64,000 nucleotides of DNA from Bacteroidia bacterium (GCA_021740845.1 JAIOYZ010000007.1:1-64000), one strand, 5' to 3'; positions 39,445 to 50,597 are shown, counted from the stretch's first letter. Notes: a model not told the origin generated them from the sequence alone. Made by a program: numbers and translations.

Positions 39445-40919
39445 ATTTCCTTTCGCAACCTGGCAACGGGAATGTTCATTTGTTCCCGGTATTTGGCAAC
39501 TGTTCGCCTTGCGATATTATATCCTTTTTCCTTCAATATCTCCATTAACTTTTCATCAGGGAGAGGCTTGTTCTTTTCTTCAGCCTCAATTGCTTCCTTA
39601 AGAATTTTCTTTACCTCCCTACTACTAACTTCCTCCCCATCATCAGTTTGAATACCCTCGCTAAAGAAATACTTTAATGGAAATGTGCCCCATTCGGTTT
39701 GCACATACTTACTATTTGCCACTCTACTAATAGTTGAAATATCTAAACAAGTAATTTCCGCAATATCTTTCAAAATCATTGGCTTCAAAAACGATTCATC
39801 ACCCTCCTCAAAAAATCGATATTGAAATTTTAAAATAGCATTCATGGTATTTAACAAGGTGTTGTGCCTTTGTTTAATGCTTTCTATAAACCACCTTGCT
39901 CCATCAAGCTTTTGCTTAATAAATTGAGCTGTTTCTTTTTGTTCTCTGCTTGGTGCTTTTGCGCCGTCGTAGCCCCTAAGTGTTTCAAGGTAACTTCTGC
40001 TAATTCTTAAATCAGGAGCGTTCCTTGAATTTAAATGAACCATCAACCTACCCATTTCTTCAATTAAAATAAAATCAGGGGTAATATATTGTGTGGCAGA
40101 ATTATCAATAGCCTCTCCTGGCTTTGGATTAAGCTTGGTAATTATGTGTATTATTTCTTTTAATTCCTGTTCGTCAATTTTCAACGATTTGGTGAGCTTT
40201 TCGTAATGTTTTTTTGTAAAATCATCGAAATAATTTAACAAAACATCTGTGGCCATTTTTACCAAATGATCATTTTGGTTCTTCCTTTTTAATTGAAGCA
40301 ATAAACACTCTTGAAGAGTAGTTGCGCCAATTCCAGCAGGATCCAAAGTGTGAACCTTATGCAAAACCTTACTTAACTCATCAAGCGAAGCATCAATATT
40401 AACCGAAAACGCCAAATCATTAGCAATTGCTTCCAAAGCCCTTCGTAAATAACCATCGTCATCTATAGATCCAATAACTTGGTTTCCAATTAATAATTCT
40501 CTTTCATTTTCGGCTATAGCAGAGAATTGTTCCATTAATTCCTCATGAAAAGAATGTGCTTCTGTTAACGGGCGCTCCTTCTTTTCCTCATCCCCTTCAT
40601 CACTTAAATGGAATCCTTCAGGGTCATACTCATCGTTCACATATTCTTTAACATCGAAAGATTCATCAGCCAAAAAATCATCCACAGTCAAGTCTTTTGC
40701 CTCATCCTCTGTTGTTGTTAATTCCGTTTCAGAGATTGGCGCAGTTTCATCTGGTGCAGCATCTGAATCAGAAGAATTTAACAATGCTGGATTTTCAATT
40801 AATTCTTGATCGATTCGTTGGAGAATATCCACAGAATTAAGTTGCAACAATTTAATGAATTGAATTTGTTGCGGAGATAACTTTTGAAGTTGACTTTGTT
40901 GTAATCCTTGTTTTAGCAT
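39441..40919 (-). CDS. rpoN: RNA polymerase sigma-54 factor
   Basis: MLKQGLQQSQLQKLSPQQIQFIKLLQL...ENPAL; DISTISRVANSKYVQTEWGTFPLKYFFSEG; RpoN box ARRTVAKYREQMNIP. Confidence 0.96.
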   Translation of the reverse strand: MLKQGLQQSQLQKLSPQQIQFIKLLQLNSVDILQRIDQELIENPALLNSSDSDAAPDETAPISETELTTTEDEAKDLTVDDFLADESFDVKEYVNDEYDPEGFHLSDEGDEEKKERPLTEAHSFHEELMEQFSAIAENERELLIGNQVIGSIDDDGYLRRALEAIANDLAFSVNIDASLDELSKVLHKVHTLDPAGIGATTLQECLLLQLKRKNQNDHLVKMATDVLLNYFDDFTKKHYEKLTKSLKIDEQELKEIIHIITKLNPKPGEAIDNSATQYITPDFILIEEMGRLMVHLNSRNAPDLRISRSYLETLRGYDGAKAPSREQKETAQFIKQKLDGARWFIESIKQRHNTLLNTMNAILKFQYRFFEEGDESFLKPMILKDIAEITCLDISTISRVANSKYVQTEWGTFPLKYFFSEGIQTDDGEEVSSREVKKILKEAIEAEEKNKPLPDEKLMEILKEKGYNIARRTVAKYREQMNIPVARLRKEI

Positions 40920-41009
40920 GATGACCATGCGAAGTTAGCAAAAAATGCTGGCCATAAAAAAGAATATTCTTGAGAATTTAAAGTCTAAACTGGCTTTAAG
41001 TTTAATAGG

Positions 41010-41534
41010 TTATTCTTCTTCCTGAACCGACTTATAAACAGGAATAATTTCTTCACCTATACAATTAATCCTGCCCTCTAATTTTTTTATTCTAACAACC
41101 GCCTCACCATTTTTGTTAAAAACCCCAATTTGATCATAAATTATTGGTGTTATTTCTTCACCAACTGCATTAATAACACCATATCTCCCACCAATACTAA
41201 CCTGCGCCAAACCGTTCTTAAAAGGACCAATATGATCATATTTAATCGGAACTACCTCTTCATCTTTAAGATTAATATACCCGAATTTCTTTGCAATCAT
41301 TACTTTCGCCACCCCATTTGTGAAATCAGAAATATAATTATAACGACAAATAATAAACTCCTGTCCCTTTTCATCAATAAATCCGCAAGTATTGCCAATA
41401 TATACTTTTGCCATTCCATTTTTAAAGGGATCAATCCTATCATAACCTCTAAATTTAGAGGAAGTACTTGCGCTTATAAAAATTAGTAAAAGTGCAATTA
41501 ATCCAATGCTTTTAAATGGAAGCTTAAAATTCAT
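41010..41534 (-). CDS. WG-repeat secreted protein
   Basis: Repeats FKNGMAKVYIGNTCGFIDEKGQEFI / FTNGVAKVMIAKKFGYINLKDEEVVPIKYD / FKNGLAQVSIGGRYGVINAVGEEITPIIYD. Confidence 0.85.
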   Translation of the reverse strand: MNFKLPFKSIGLIALLLIFISASTSSKFRGYDRIDPFKNGMAKVYIGNTCGFIDEKGQEFIICRYNYISDFTNGVAKVMIAKKFGYINLKDEEVVPIKYDHIGPFKNGLAQVSIGGRYGVINAVGEEITPIIYDQIGVFNKNGEAVVRIKKLEGRINCIGEEIIPVYKSVQEEE

Positions 41535-41868
41535 TTCTTGTTTTTACAGTATTTAACTGACAATCAATACAAATATATAGTTAAAAAATCCATTAAAGCC
41601 AACAATTAATGTAAAAAAATAAAAAATACATGTTAATTGTATGTTTTATTAGTCAGTTTAAACCAAAAAAAACACTATTAAAAACAATGCATTTCTAGAT
41701 TATTCCTACTCTAATTTTTTCATTAAAATTTTTAATTTTCTTTAATAAATCATACTTTTAAATAGGTTGAATTACAATTGAAATTCCCCCTTAACAATTT
41801 CAATTTCATCCTGTTTTGAATATTAGCATACAATGGTTAACTTGCCGTCTTTGTTTAGAAAATATTAT

Positions 41869-44214
41869 ATGAAAAAAATAGTAACAATAGCCATTTTAAT
41901 AGTTTCCTTCTTTCCTAGTATAGGTCAAAATTCAAGGTCTAACTGCCCAGTAAAAGAAGAAGTTTTTTTAAGAAACAATCCAGATGGAAGTCCATTAACT
42001 CTCAGTGTATCAGGAAATGAAATGGTTCAGTACTTTGAGACCTTGGATGGGTTTACTGTATTAGAAAGAAAAGATGGTTTTTATGAGTATGCCATTTTAG
42101 ATTCCTCAAATAACTTAATAGGCTCTGGTCAGATAGCAACAAATAGTAATCCATTTTTAGGCAAAAACCGTAGAACACATTTAAGGTATAGTGCTCAACA
42201 AATGGAGACTATTTCATCAGTTTTTTATCAAATAAATCCAGAAAACCAGAAAAAAGCTGGAGGAAATCCATTTCCATCAACTGGAAGAAGAAAAGTTTTA
42301 GCGCTTTTAATTGAATATCCCGACCTTTCTGCAACATTACCAAAATCGAATTTCGATTCAATGATGGTAAAACCTAATTACAATGGTACAGGCTCGTTTA
42401 GAGATTATTATCTTAAAACCTCCTTTAACCAATTAGAATTAAATGTTGATGTACATGGTTGGTATATGGCTGAAAGTGGTTTTATGAACTATGGAAAATC
42501 AAATGCTAGTTATATTACCAACGTCGGAAAATTAGTCAAAAGAGCCGTATTATCAGCAGATTTGGATGGGGTTGATTTTTCAAAATACGACAATGATTCC
42601 GATGGTTATGTTGATGGAATTATAATTATGCATGCAGGTATTGGCGCAGAAGAACAAAGTGCTCCCTTAGCAAATAACAATATTTGGTCGCATAGATATA
42701 ATTTAAGCAACACAGGCAACTCAGTGGTTGTTGATGGAGTAGTTGTGGATTCATATGGAATTTTTCCGGAAAAACGTTATAATGGTGGGGCTTTATCACA
42801 GGTTGGCATTGGTGTATTAACTCATGAATTTGGCCATATTCTCGACCTTCCCGATTTATACTCGACCAATAGCAAGGGTGAAGGTGCTGGTAATTTTGCA
42901 AACATGGCAGGTGGCCCATGGTTAAATAGTGAAAAAACTCCTTGTATGCACGACGCTTGGAGCAGAATTCAAATGAACTGGCTTGAACCAATAACCATAA
43001 GCGCAAATGGAACCTATACCATTCCAAAATCCTTGGTAGACAGTAATTTTGTTTATAGAATAAACACTAGTAGGCCAAATGAATATTTCTTACTTGAAAA
43101 CAGGCAAAAAAAGGACTTTGACAAATATTTGCCAGCCAAAGGTTTGGCCATATGGCATATTAATACCAACAAAGCAAAACTTCTTTCTAATTCTAGCTCA
43201 AACAGTGTAAATACTGATACTAGTGCTTATGGGCTCGCCTTAAAACAAGCTGACGGGAGAACTGATTTAGAAAAAGGAAATAACAGAGGCGATGGTGGCG
43301 ATTTATTTCCAGGAACTACCAATAACAGAGGTTTAAATTCTTATACCAATCCAAATACTTTATTGCAATACAAAGTTGGGGGTGAAAAATTACCATCGAA
43401 TTTAATAATTAATAATATTACCCAAAATCCTGATAGTTCAATAACCTTTACTATTGGAAGCGACCCTACAGCTGGATTTGATGCTATTCCTTCTAAAGGT
43501 TGTTCACCTTTGCCCGTGAATTTTAATAATGTATCTGCTTTTGCCTTTAGCTATTTATGGAAATTCCATGATGGAACAACAAGTACAGAGGAAAACCCAT
43601 ATAAATTGTACGATTCAGCAGGAAATTTCCCAGTAACTCTTTATGTTTTGGATTCATCAAATTCAATTGTTGATACAAACATTCAAACCATAGTCGTTGA
43701 TCCATCACCCATTTCAGATTTCACTGTAAATAGAGGAGATAGCAACACTTTTCAATTTACCAATAATTCTATAAATGCTCTATATGTTGTTTGGAGATTT
43801 GGTTCAAACCAAAGTTCTACTCAAGCAAACCCAACTTATAAAATTAGTGGTACAGAGGATGTACCATTTATGCTGATTGCTTACTCCCAAAATCAATGTA
43901 CAGATACAACCGTTGGAGTAATGAGTTTTTGGGCATTAGGTTTACCAACCAACAATAATTTAGCAGGTGCCATTACATACCCGAACCCATTTGACAAAGA
44001 ATTGAATCTCAAACTTCAATTAAAATCCTCAGACAAGCTTAATTTATCAATATTGAATTTGTTAGGAGAAACTATTTGGCAAAAGGAAAATTTGTCTGTT
44101 GAATCAGGAGAAAATGTAATACAAATTCCAATTGAACAGTTGTCAAATGGCATGTACTTACTTCAAATCAAAGGCAATGATTTTAACAAAATATTAAGGG
44201 TAACTAGCAAATAG
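41869..44214 (+). CDS. M6-family secreted metalloprotease with PKD-like and T9SS sorting domains
   Basis: Zinc motif GVLTHEFGHILDLPDLY; PKD-like PSKGCSPLPVNFNNVSAFAFSYLWKFHDGTTSTEENPYKLYDSAGNFPVTLYV; C-terminal ITYPNPFDKELNLKL...GMYLLQIKGNDFNKILRVTSK. ATG 41869 preferred. Confidence 0.9.
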   Translation: MKKIVTIAILIVSFFPSIGQNSRSNCPVKEEVFLRNNPDGSPLTLSVSGNEMVQYFETLDGFTVLERKDGFYEYAILDSSNNLIGSGQIATNSNPFLGKNRRTHLRYSAQQMETISSVFYQINPENQKKAGGNPFPSTGRRKVLALLIEYPDLSATLPKSNFDSMMVKPNYNGTGSFRDYYLKTSFNQLELNVDVHGWYMAESGFMNYGKSNASYITNVGKLVKRAVLSADLDGVDFSKYDNDSDGYVDGIIIMHAGIGAEEQSAPLANNNIWSHRYNLSNTGNSVVVDGVVVDSYGIFPEKRYNGGALSQVGIGVLTHEFGHILDLPDLYSTNSKGEGAGNFANMAGGPWLNSEKTPCMHDAWSRIQMNWLEPITISANGTYTIPKSLVDSNFVYRINTSRPNEYFLLENRQKKDFDKYLPAKGLAIWHINTNKAKLLSNSSSNSVNTDTSAYGLALKQADGRTDLEKGNNRGDGGDLFPGTTNNRGLNSYTNPNTLLQYKVGGEKLPSNLIINNITQNPDSSITFTIGSDPTAGFDAIPSKGCSPLPVNFNNVSAFAFSYLWKFHDGTTSTEENPYKLYDSAGNFPVTLYVLDSSNSIVDTNIQTIVVDPSPISDFTVNRGDSNTFQFTNNSINALYVVWRFGSNQSSTQANPTYKISGTEDVPFMLIAYSQNQCTDTTVGVMSFWALGLPTNNNLAGAITYPNPFDKELNLKLQLKSSDKLNLSILNLLGETIWQKENLSVESGENVIQIPIEQLSNGMYLLQIKGNDFNKILRVTSK

Positions 44215-44234
44215 ATTCAATAAATTGCAAACCA

Positions 44235-44915
44235 ATGCTTAATAATATTTTACAACTACTATACCCAAACCTTTGCATTAATTGCAATAGCAGTTTGGTA
44301 ATAGGAGAAAAATATTTATGCCTAAGCTGCTGCCTGCAATTGCCTGAAACTAACAACCATTTGCAAAAAGAGAACGGAGTAGAAAAATCATTGTGGGGTA
44401 GAATACCATTTGATAGGGCATTCTCGTTTCTTTATTTTAATCAATTTGGTTTGACCCAAAAGCTATTGCATGAATTAAAATACAATGGAAACCACTATTT
44501 GGCAGAATATTTAGGTGAAACCTATGCAAGAAAAATTGCAAATACTGTTCAAAGTCATGGAATTGACTCAATTGTTGCCATTCCTTTGCACAAAAGAAAA
44601 TTAGAAAAAAGGGGCTATAATCAAAGCCAGGCATTTGCTAATGGTATTAGTGAGACGCTAGGCTTAACCGACTTAAGTTCTTGTATAATTAGAAGAAAAG
44701 AAACAGATACTCAAACTAAAAAAACAAGAGATGAAAGATGGAAAAATGTTGATAGCATTTTCTCTGTATTAGAACCTGACCAATTAAAAGAAAGACACAT
44801 TTTACTGGTTGATGACGTAATTACAACCGGCGCAACCATTGAAAGCTGTGCGAGGGAGATGATAAAATATGGAAATTGTACTATCAGCATTGCCAGTATC
44901 GCTTTTGCTGCATAA
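44235..44915 (+). CDS. ComF-family phosphoribosyltransferase-like protein
   Basis: LYPNLCINCN..L....YLCLSC; IVAIPLHKRKLEKRGYNQSQAFA; HILLVDDVITTGATIESCA. Confidence 0.9.
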   Translation: MLNNILQLLYPNLCINCNSSLVIGEKYLCLSCCLQLPETNNHLQKENGVEKSLWGRIPFDRAFSFLYFNQFGLTQKLLHELKYNGNHYLAEYLGETYARKIANTVQSHGIDSIVAIPLHKRKLEKRGYNQSQAFANGISETLGLTDLSSCIIRRKETDTQTKKTRDERWKNVDSIFSVLEPDQLKERHILLVDDVITTGATIESCAREMIKYGNCTISIASIAFAA

Positions 44916-44971
44916 CTTTGTAATGTTTTTAGTTATTAAGTTTATTGAAACCCAAAATCTACCCAAATAAA

Positions 44972-46438
44972 ATGAAAAAGTTAATTAACATAATCGTATT
45001 AATTGGGTTTGCACAAGCTAATGCTTTCGCTCAGTTTCCCACTGGAATTAGTACCAGTAATTATTCTGGTGTAATGGGAATTTCAATTAATCCTGCAAAC
45101 ACAAATTATTTAAATAATGGAACAGATTTTATGCTGTTTGGCTTCTCTGGTAATGCTATGAATAATGGTTTGTACATGAATGCTAAACCTGTAACAAAAA
45201 TAATTTCACCAGAAATTATCGATGCTTTTTCAAATAAGGAGAATAACAATGGAGAATCTGTAAGTCAAACTTTTGATAGAGTATTTGATATGAAAAGGGA
45301 CTTGAAAGACAATAATTACATTTTTGCAGATGCAACTATTTATGGTCCATCATTTTTAATTAATTTAAGAAAACATTCATTTGGAATTTTATCCTCATTT
45401 AAAACAGCTTCTTCTACTGTTAAATTAGCTCCAGAAATGTTAACCTTTTTACTTAAAGGTTCCACAGCATCAGACTTGCAATATAAAACATTCAAACTCA
45501 ACAATGTGGTTTCAGGGACTTTAGTTTATACAGATATTGCATTTAACTACTCTTACCAAATTTTTGAAAATGACAGAACAAAGCAGCGTTTAGGCGCTTC
45601 AGTACATTATTTAAAAGGAATAAACTCTATAAATTTTGAAGATTTGGGAAACACAACCTGGAGCTTTATAGGTGATTCAAGTATTTACATGACAAAAGGT
45701 GATTTTTCATATAATTATGCTGCCACCAAATCCGCTGAAATCAAAGATTTGCTTGAAAGAAGGGGATCTGGTTTTTCTTTTGATTTAGGCTACACTTATA
45801 TGAAGAAAAAGAAAAGTAGACCAACACGTCTTACTGTATGCCCAAACATTCGTTTTTTAGGTCGCATAAGAACTTATCAAGAATATAAATGGAGACTAGG
45901 TGTTGCCATTATGGATATTGGATATATTAAATTTAATAACCAAACAGTAACAAATAATTACAAAAATGCATATGGCGAAACTAAAAATTTAGATTTGTCA
46001 TTCTATAATGGTGTATTTGCACTAGAAAGACAACTTAGAGAGAGTCTTTCTGGAAACCCTGGGACCATATTAACAAATGAAAAAGAATATACAGTATTTA
46101 CCCCAATGCGATTTAATTTTCAATTTGATTACTATTTCAGGGAAAACTTGTTTTTTAATTTTTCAGGAACCCAACGCATCCCAATGCCAGGCACCTTAGC
46201 AATGCGCGCGCCTAATATTTTAAGCTTAACAACAAGATATGAAAAGCAAAATTATGAAATTGGCGTACCAATTAGCTTAATTGAATATCAATACCCAGTA
46301 CTTGGCTTCAATTTTAGAGTAGGTCCATTCTATATGGGAACAAATCACTTATTGGAAATGGTGGGTATTAGGAAAATAAAAGGATTGGACCTGTTCCTCG
46401 GATTAAAATTCAACCTTTCAAACTTTAGAGGAGTTTAA
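44972..46438 (+). CDS. DUF5723-like outer membrane protein
   Basis: Signal peptide MKKLINIIVLIGFAQANAFAQ; GVMGISINPANTNYLNNGTDFMLFGFSGNAMNNGLYM; beta-rich C-terminus. Confidence 0.7.
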   Translation: MKKLINIIVLIGFAQANAFAQFPTGISTSNYSGVMGISINPANTNYLNNGTDFMLFGFSGNAMNNGLYMNAKPVTKIISPEIIDAFSNKENNNGESVSQTFDRVFDMKRDLKDNNYIFADATIYGPSFLINLRKHSFGILSSFKTASSTVKLAPEMLTFLLKGSTASDLQYKTFKLNNVVSGTLVYTDIAFNYSYQIFENDRTKQRLGASVHYLKGINSINFEDLGNTTWSFIGDSSIYMTKGDFSYNYAATKSAEIKDLLERRGSGFSFDLGYTYMKKKKSRPTRLTVCPNIRFLGRIRTYQEYKWRLGVAIMDIGYIKFNNQTVTNNYKNAYGETKNLDLSFYNGVFALERQLRESLSGNPGTILTNEKEYTVFTPMRFNFQFDYYFRENLFFNFSGTQRIPMPGTLAMRAPNILSLTTRYEKQNYEIGVPISLIEYQYPVLGFNFRVGPFYMGTNHLLEMVGIRKIKGLDLFLGLKFNLSNFRGV

Positions 46439-46444
46439 TTCTGA

Positions 46445-47023
46445 CTACTTAAGATAGTTAGTTAACTCTTCGCTAAGCGGAATAACTTTTGAAGGAAAAT
46501 AACTAACCCAGTTACCATTTGGGTCGATAAGAATCTTATTAAAATTCCATTTTATTTCTGCATCGCTTATCCCATTCAAATTCTTTTGGGTTAGCCATTG
46601 GTAAATTTCATTCTGATTTTTTCCCTTAACATCAATTTTTTCTGTTAGTTGAAATGTAATACCATAGTTCTTTTTACAGAAACTAACAATTTCTTCCGAT
46701 GTTCCTGGTTCTTGCCCTAAAAATTGATTACATGGAAACCCAATTATTATCAACTTATCTTTATATTCTTCGCTTAGCTTTTGTAAACTTTCATATTGTG
46801 GCGTGTAACCACATTCGCTTGCTACATTTACACATAGTACAAACTTGCCTTTAAAATCTTTCATTTGAATAGTATTAACTCCATCAATTGATCTGATTTT
46901 CAAATCATAAAAAGACTTCTTCTCTGTTCTGGTAATTTCTTTCTTTGCATTTGCTTCTGAAAGACTATAAATTAATGTACCTACAAAAACTAGTATAAAA
47001 ATGGAATAAAAATATTTTTTCAT
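46445..47023 (-). CDS. Glutathione peroxidase family protein
   Basis: FVLCVNVASECGYTPQYESLQKL, IIIGFPCNQFLGQEPGTSEEIVSFC, IKWNFNKILIDPNG. Confidence 0.93.
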   Translation of the reverse strand: MKKYFYSIFILVFVGTLIYSLSEANAKKEITRTEKKSFYDLKIRSIDGVNTIQMKDFKGKFVLCVNVASECGYTPQYESLQKLSEEYKDKLIIIGFPCNQFLGQEPGTSEEIVSFCKKNYGITFQLTEKIDVKGKNQNEIYQWLTQKNLNGISDAEIKWNFNKILIDPNGNWVSYFPSKVIPLSEELTNYLK

Positions 47024-47059
47024 ATGATTAAGAAATTTAAAAAATTAACAACTGAATTA

Positions 47060-47920
47060 TTAACCATTACTTAGGTCGCAAAATTCTAAAATATGGGTTT
47101 TCACTTCCTCCATTTGCCAATGCGGAGTTGAGGTGGCGCCACAAACCCCAACGCTCATTCCATCCTTAATCCATATTGGATTAATTTCGGTTTTATTACT
47201 AATAAAATAAGTATTGGGATTATGTTCTTTGCAAACATCAAAAAGAACTTTACCATTAGAAGATTTTAATCCTGCTACAAAAATTACAACATCAAATTTC
47301 CTGGCAAAATCCCTGAGCTGAATATCTCGATTACTTACTTGCCTACATAAAGTGTCATTGAAATTAACCTCTACTCCTTGGCTCTCTAATTTTTCCTTTA
47401 ATGCATAAAGGTTTTTAGTTCTCTTTGTTGTTTGACTAAATAATTGAATTTTTGAGGGCAATTCGTATTGATCCAATTCATCAAAAGATTCTATAACAAT
47501 TGCTTCGCCGTTTGTTTGTCCCACTAAACCCTTAACCTCGGCATGTCCGTGTTTGCCATAAATTAGAATTTTCTCGTCTTTATTACTAGCTTCTCTAACC
47601 CTATTTTGCAATTTAAGTACAACAGGACAACTTGCATCAACCAATTCAATCATATTATCTAAAGCCAATTTATAAGTTTCTGGCGGTTCTCCATGAGCCC
47701 TTATTAAAACCTTAGTATGAGTAAGTGTTTTTAATTTATCATGATCAATAATTTCTAAGCCCTTCGCCTTTAAACGAGCAACCTCTTCATCATTATGCAC
47801 AATATCACCCAAACAAAACAAATGTCCTTCTTCATTTAGGATATCTTCTGCCATTTGGATGGCAAAAACAACCCCAAAACAAAAGCCCGAATTATCATCA
47901 ATTTCTACGTTTAAATTCAT
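47060..47920 (-). CDS. ispH: 4-hydroxy-3-methylbut-2-enyl diphosphate reductase
   Basis: GFCFGVVFAIQMAED, GDIVHNDEEVARLKAKGLEII, IRAHGEPPETY, DASCPVVLKLQNRV, GKHGHAEVKGLVGQT, CGATSTPHWQMEEV. Confidence 0.94.
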   Translation of the reverse strand: MNLNVEIDDNSGFCFGVVFAIQMAEDILNEEGHLFCLGDIVHNDEEVARLKAKGLEIIDHDKLKTLTHTKVLIRAHGEPPETYKLALDNMIELVDASCPVVLKLQNRVREASNKDEKILIYGKHGHAEVKGLVGQTNGEAIVIESFDELDQYELPSKIQLFSQTTKRTKNLYALKEKLESQGVEVNFNDTLCRQVSNRDIQLRDFARKFDVVIFVAGLKSSNGKVLFDVCKEHNPNTYFISNKTEINPIWIKDGMSVGVCGATSTPHWQMEEVKTHILEFCDLSNG

Positions 47921-48080
47921 CTATTAACAAAGATATGTAAACATCTAAAATACCCATGTAAATTCATTACAGCTTATAAACACTTTATCCAAACAGAAAG
48001 TTTTTTAATTAAAATCAATAACTATTTTCGAATTAACTTTTGGTTCAAAACAAAAAGTAGAATTTAAGGTTAAGAAACTC

Positions 48081-48512
48081 ATGAATACAGATCAAGAATT
48101 GATAAATGAAGATGGAAGCTATATTGGTCCAGCTAATTTATCCCCTATTCCTTTAAGTATTGGTTCACCCGTAATTAAGGCCATAGACAAAGGGAAAATG
48201 AAGGCTAACGCTGTTGAAGCTATGCATCATTATGCTAATCAAGAAATGTCGATGTTGAAAAAACAAGCCGACCTAATTATGGAACAAGTTAGAGAAATTG
48301 AAAACCGACTTAAAGTTTCTGAAAAAATATACGAATCTGATATGCGTTTTCAACCTGTAATTGGACAAGTATATCATCTATATGAAAAAGGTGACCACTA
48401 TAAACTTTCATTAATTGGTCCTAAGGAATGGGGAAATAGTAAACAAATTGGAAACCATGTTGCCTCTGTAAAACTACTTGGCGATCATACGTGGGATTTG
48501 GTTAAATTTTAA
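48081..48512 (+). CDS. DUF2452 family protein
   Basis: GPANLSPIPLSIGSPVIKAIDKGKMKANAVEAMHHYANQEMSMLKKQADLIMEQVREIENR... Confidence 0.8.
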   Translation: MNTDQELINEDGSYIGPANLSPIPLSIGSPVIKAIDKGKMKANAVEAMHHYANQEMSMLKKQADLIMEQVREIENRLKVSEKIYESDMRFQPVIGQVYHLYEKGDHYKLSLIGPKEWGNSKQIGNHVASVKLLGDHTWDLVKF

Positions 48513-49561
48513 TCCTTCCATTCAGCCAAAAATAGATTGGTATCTCTAGTTCCGCCATTGTTTCTGTTGCTTGAAAAAATTAATTTCTTACCATCTGGTG
48601 AAAACATTGGAAAGGCATTAAATAAACTTTCGTTCGTTACCCTTTCTAGACCAGTGCCATCAAGATTAATCAAGTATAACTGAAAATCATATCCCTTTTC
48701 GCTGTGGTGATTACTGCTAAAGATAATTTTCTTCCCACTTGGATGAAAAAAGGGTGCCCAATTGGCTTTTCCCAAATGCGTTATTTGTTTCAAATCGCTT
48801 CCATCAACATTGCAAGTGTAAATTTCCATCGTTGTTGGCGCTACTAATCCTTGGCTCAATAAATTTTTATAATCCTTAATTTCTTCCTCACTTGAGGGCC
48901 TGGAAGCTCTAAAAACTAATTTTGTCCCATCAGGCGAAAAGAATGCACCACCATCGTATCCCAATCCAAAGGTTATTTGCTTTACATTCTTTCCATCTAT
49001 ATCAGCGGTATACAAATCCAAATCGCCATTTCTGGTACTTGTAAAAACTATTTTATCACCTTTTGGACTAACTGTAGCTTCAGCATCATAACCTGGCTCA
49101 GTGGTTAATTGGTTGGTAATATTCCCATTCTCGTCAGCAACAAAAATATCAAACTCTGGGTAAATAGCCCATAAATACCGCTTAGAAGGAGTTGGATCAG
49201 CAGGACAATTCTCTCCACCTAAATGAGTGGAGGCATATAATATGTGCTTGTTATCTGGTAGATAAAAGCTGCAAGTAGTTCTTCCTTTTCCAGTGCTTAT
49301 AAGAGGGTATTTTTGTAAGGAATCATGCTTCCCTTGGATATCCATCATAAAAATTTGATCACAACTTAAATTCCAAGCTTTATTATTACTTTGGAAACAA
49401 ACTTTCCTGTTATCAAAACTCCAATAGGCTTCAGCGTTATCTCCACCAAATGTAAGCTGTTTTAAACTTTTAAAGTGTTTTTCAGTCGGTGTTTGAGCTT
49501 GTGAAATAAATCCACAAAAAACAAGAATCAAACTAACCGTAAAGATCGAAATTCTATTCAT
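48509..49561 (-). CDS. TolB/PD40 beta-propeller protein
   Basis: Repeated VSPKGDKIVFTSTRNGDLDLYTADIDG, FSPDGTKLVFRASRP, FSPDGKKLIFSSNRNN. Confidence 0.9.
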   Translation of the reverse strand: MNRISIFTVSLILVFCGFISQAQTPTEKHFKSLKQLTFGGDNAEAYWSFDNRKVCFQSNNKAWNLSCDQIFMMDIQGKHDSLQKYPLISTGKGRTTCSFYLPDNKHILYASTHLGGENCPADPTPSKRYLWAIYPEFDIFVADENGNITNQLTTEPGYDAEATVSPKGDKIVFTSTRNGDLDLYTADIDGKNVKQITFGLGYDGGAFFSPDGTKLVFRASRPSSEEEIKDYKNLLSQGLVAPTTMEIYTCNVDGSDLKQITHLGKANWAPFFHPSGKKIIFSSNHHSEKGYDFQLYLINLDGTGLERVTNESLFNAFPMFSPDGKKLIFSSNRNNGGTRDTNLFLAEWKD

Positions 49562-49580
49562 TCTTATTAAATTTAGATGC

Positions 49581-50597
49581 CTAATTTATTTCAATTAACT
49601 CAAATTTTGGTGAACCTTTTACACCTTGCTTGCTGTAAAAATCAATAAATCTTAATTTATAATATTTAGGATTTGGGCCATGCATTTTAAGCAAATAATT
49701 TACATAATTTCTTGTTATATACTTACCTTGATTAAAATCATAGACCTTCCAATCAAAACCCATAATATCCCTTTTACTTGAAAAAGTGAATTTATCCATA
49801 TCAGCTTTACAAATTTCAATAAAATTCAAACTGCTATCAACTGCTACCGAAAAAAGTTTAGAATTTATTTGAATACCTGTAACTGAATATAGTAGTGGCG
49901 GTGAAAAATCATAATAAATCCATCTAGTTCTTAAAAAACAAAAATGCCAATCATTAATTCTTGGTTCGAAATTTATTGCTTTACCCGATCTAAAATCAAA
50001 ATATACATTCAATTTATTAATATCCTTTGGGATAATGCAACTTGAAATAAACTTACCTTTACTATCTGCATACTCTATTGCAAAGGTAAATGGGTCTAAC
50101 ATTCTCAACTTAAATTGAAAATAGCGCAATCCAGATTCTGCCTCAATTCCTCTATCTATAATATAAATAGAATCGCGGCTATGTTGGGTAAATTCGTTAA
50201 ACCAATTTTTTAATACAATTGAATCTCCACCTGATGAGGCATCCCAACGCCAATTTACTTTGTTAGGATTAATATTAGCAATAAAACTATCCTTCCCAAT
50301 GGTGCCTAATAAAACTCCTTTTCCTCCATTCATCCAAATGTTTTTAGAATTTGGATTACAATCAAAACCCAAATCCCAACAAGTATTTTTTACAGTATTT
50401 CTTATATAATTACTATCTAAAAAATTAATAAAAATTTGGTCTTCGTATGTTTCGCCCATGTTAACTTGAACTAAAACAAGCGAATCACTTGGCTTTTTTG
50501 CCAAGGAGTACGGTTTCTCTGCCTTTTCACAAGATTGTAAAGCAACTAGAAGCAGCAAAAATCCAAAAACAAAAACTATTGGCTTACCTGATTTCAT
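49581..50597 (-). CDS. HmuY-like lipoprotein
   Basis: Lipobox LLLLVALQSCEK; NTCWDLGFDC...MNGGKGV; FEPRINDWHFCFLRTRWIYYDFSPPLLYSVTGIQIN...IMGFDWKVYDFNQGKY...YYKLRFIDFY. Confidence 0.65.
   Translation of the reverse strand: MKSGKPIVFVFGFLLLLVALQSCEKAEKPYSLAKKPSDSLVLVQVNMGETYEDQIFINFLDSNYIRNTVKNTCWDLGFDCNPNSKNIWMNGGKGVLLGTIGKDSFIANINPNKVNWRWDASSGGDSIVLKNWFNEFTQHSRDSIYIIDRGIEAESGLRYFQFKLRMLDPFTFAIEYADSKGKFISSCIIPKDINKLNVYFDFRSGKAINFEPRINDWHFCFLRTRWIYYDFSPPLLYSVTGIQINSKLFSVAVDSSLNFIEICKADMDKFTFSSKRDIMGFDWKVYDFNQGKYITRNYVNYLLKMHGPNPKYYKLRFIDFYSKQGVKGSPKFELIEIN

Noticed and set aside
41130-41486. 118-aa plus-strand ORF opposite the WG-repeat gene
   Set aside because: Asn/Ile-rich antisense translation; the WG-repeat reading on the minus strand is clearly the real gene.
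46445-47023. Selenocysteine glutathione peroxidase
   Set aside because: The active site reads VASECGYT with an ordinary Cys codon and no in-frame TGA; this is a Cys-type GPx.
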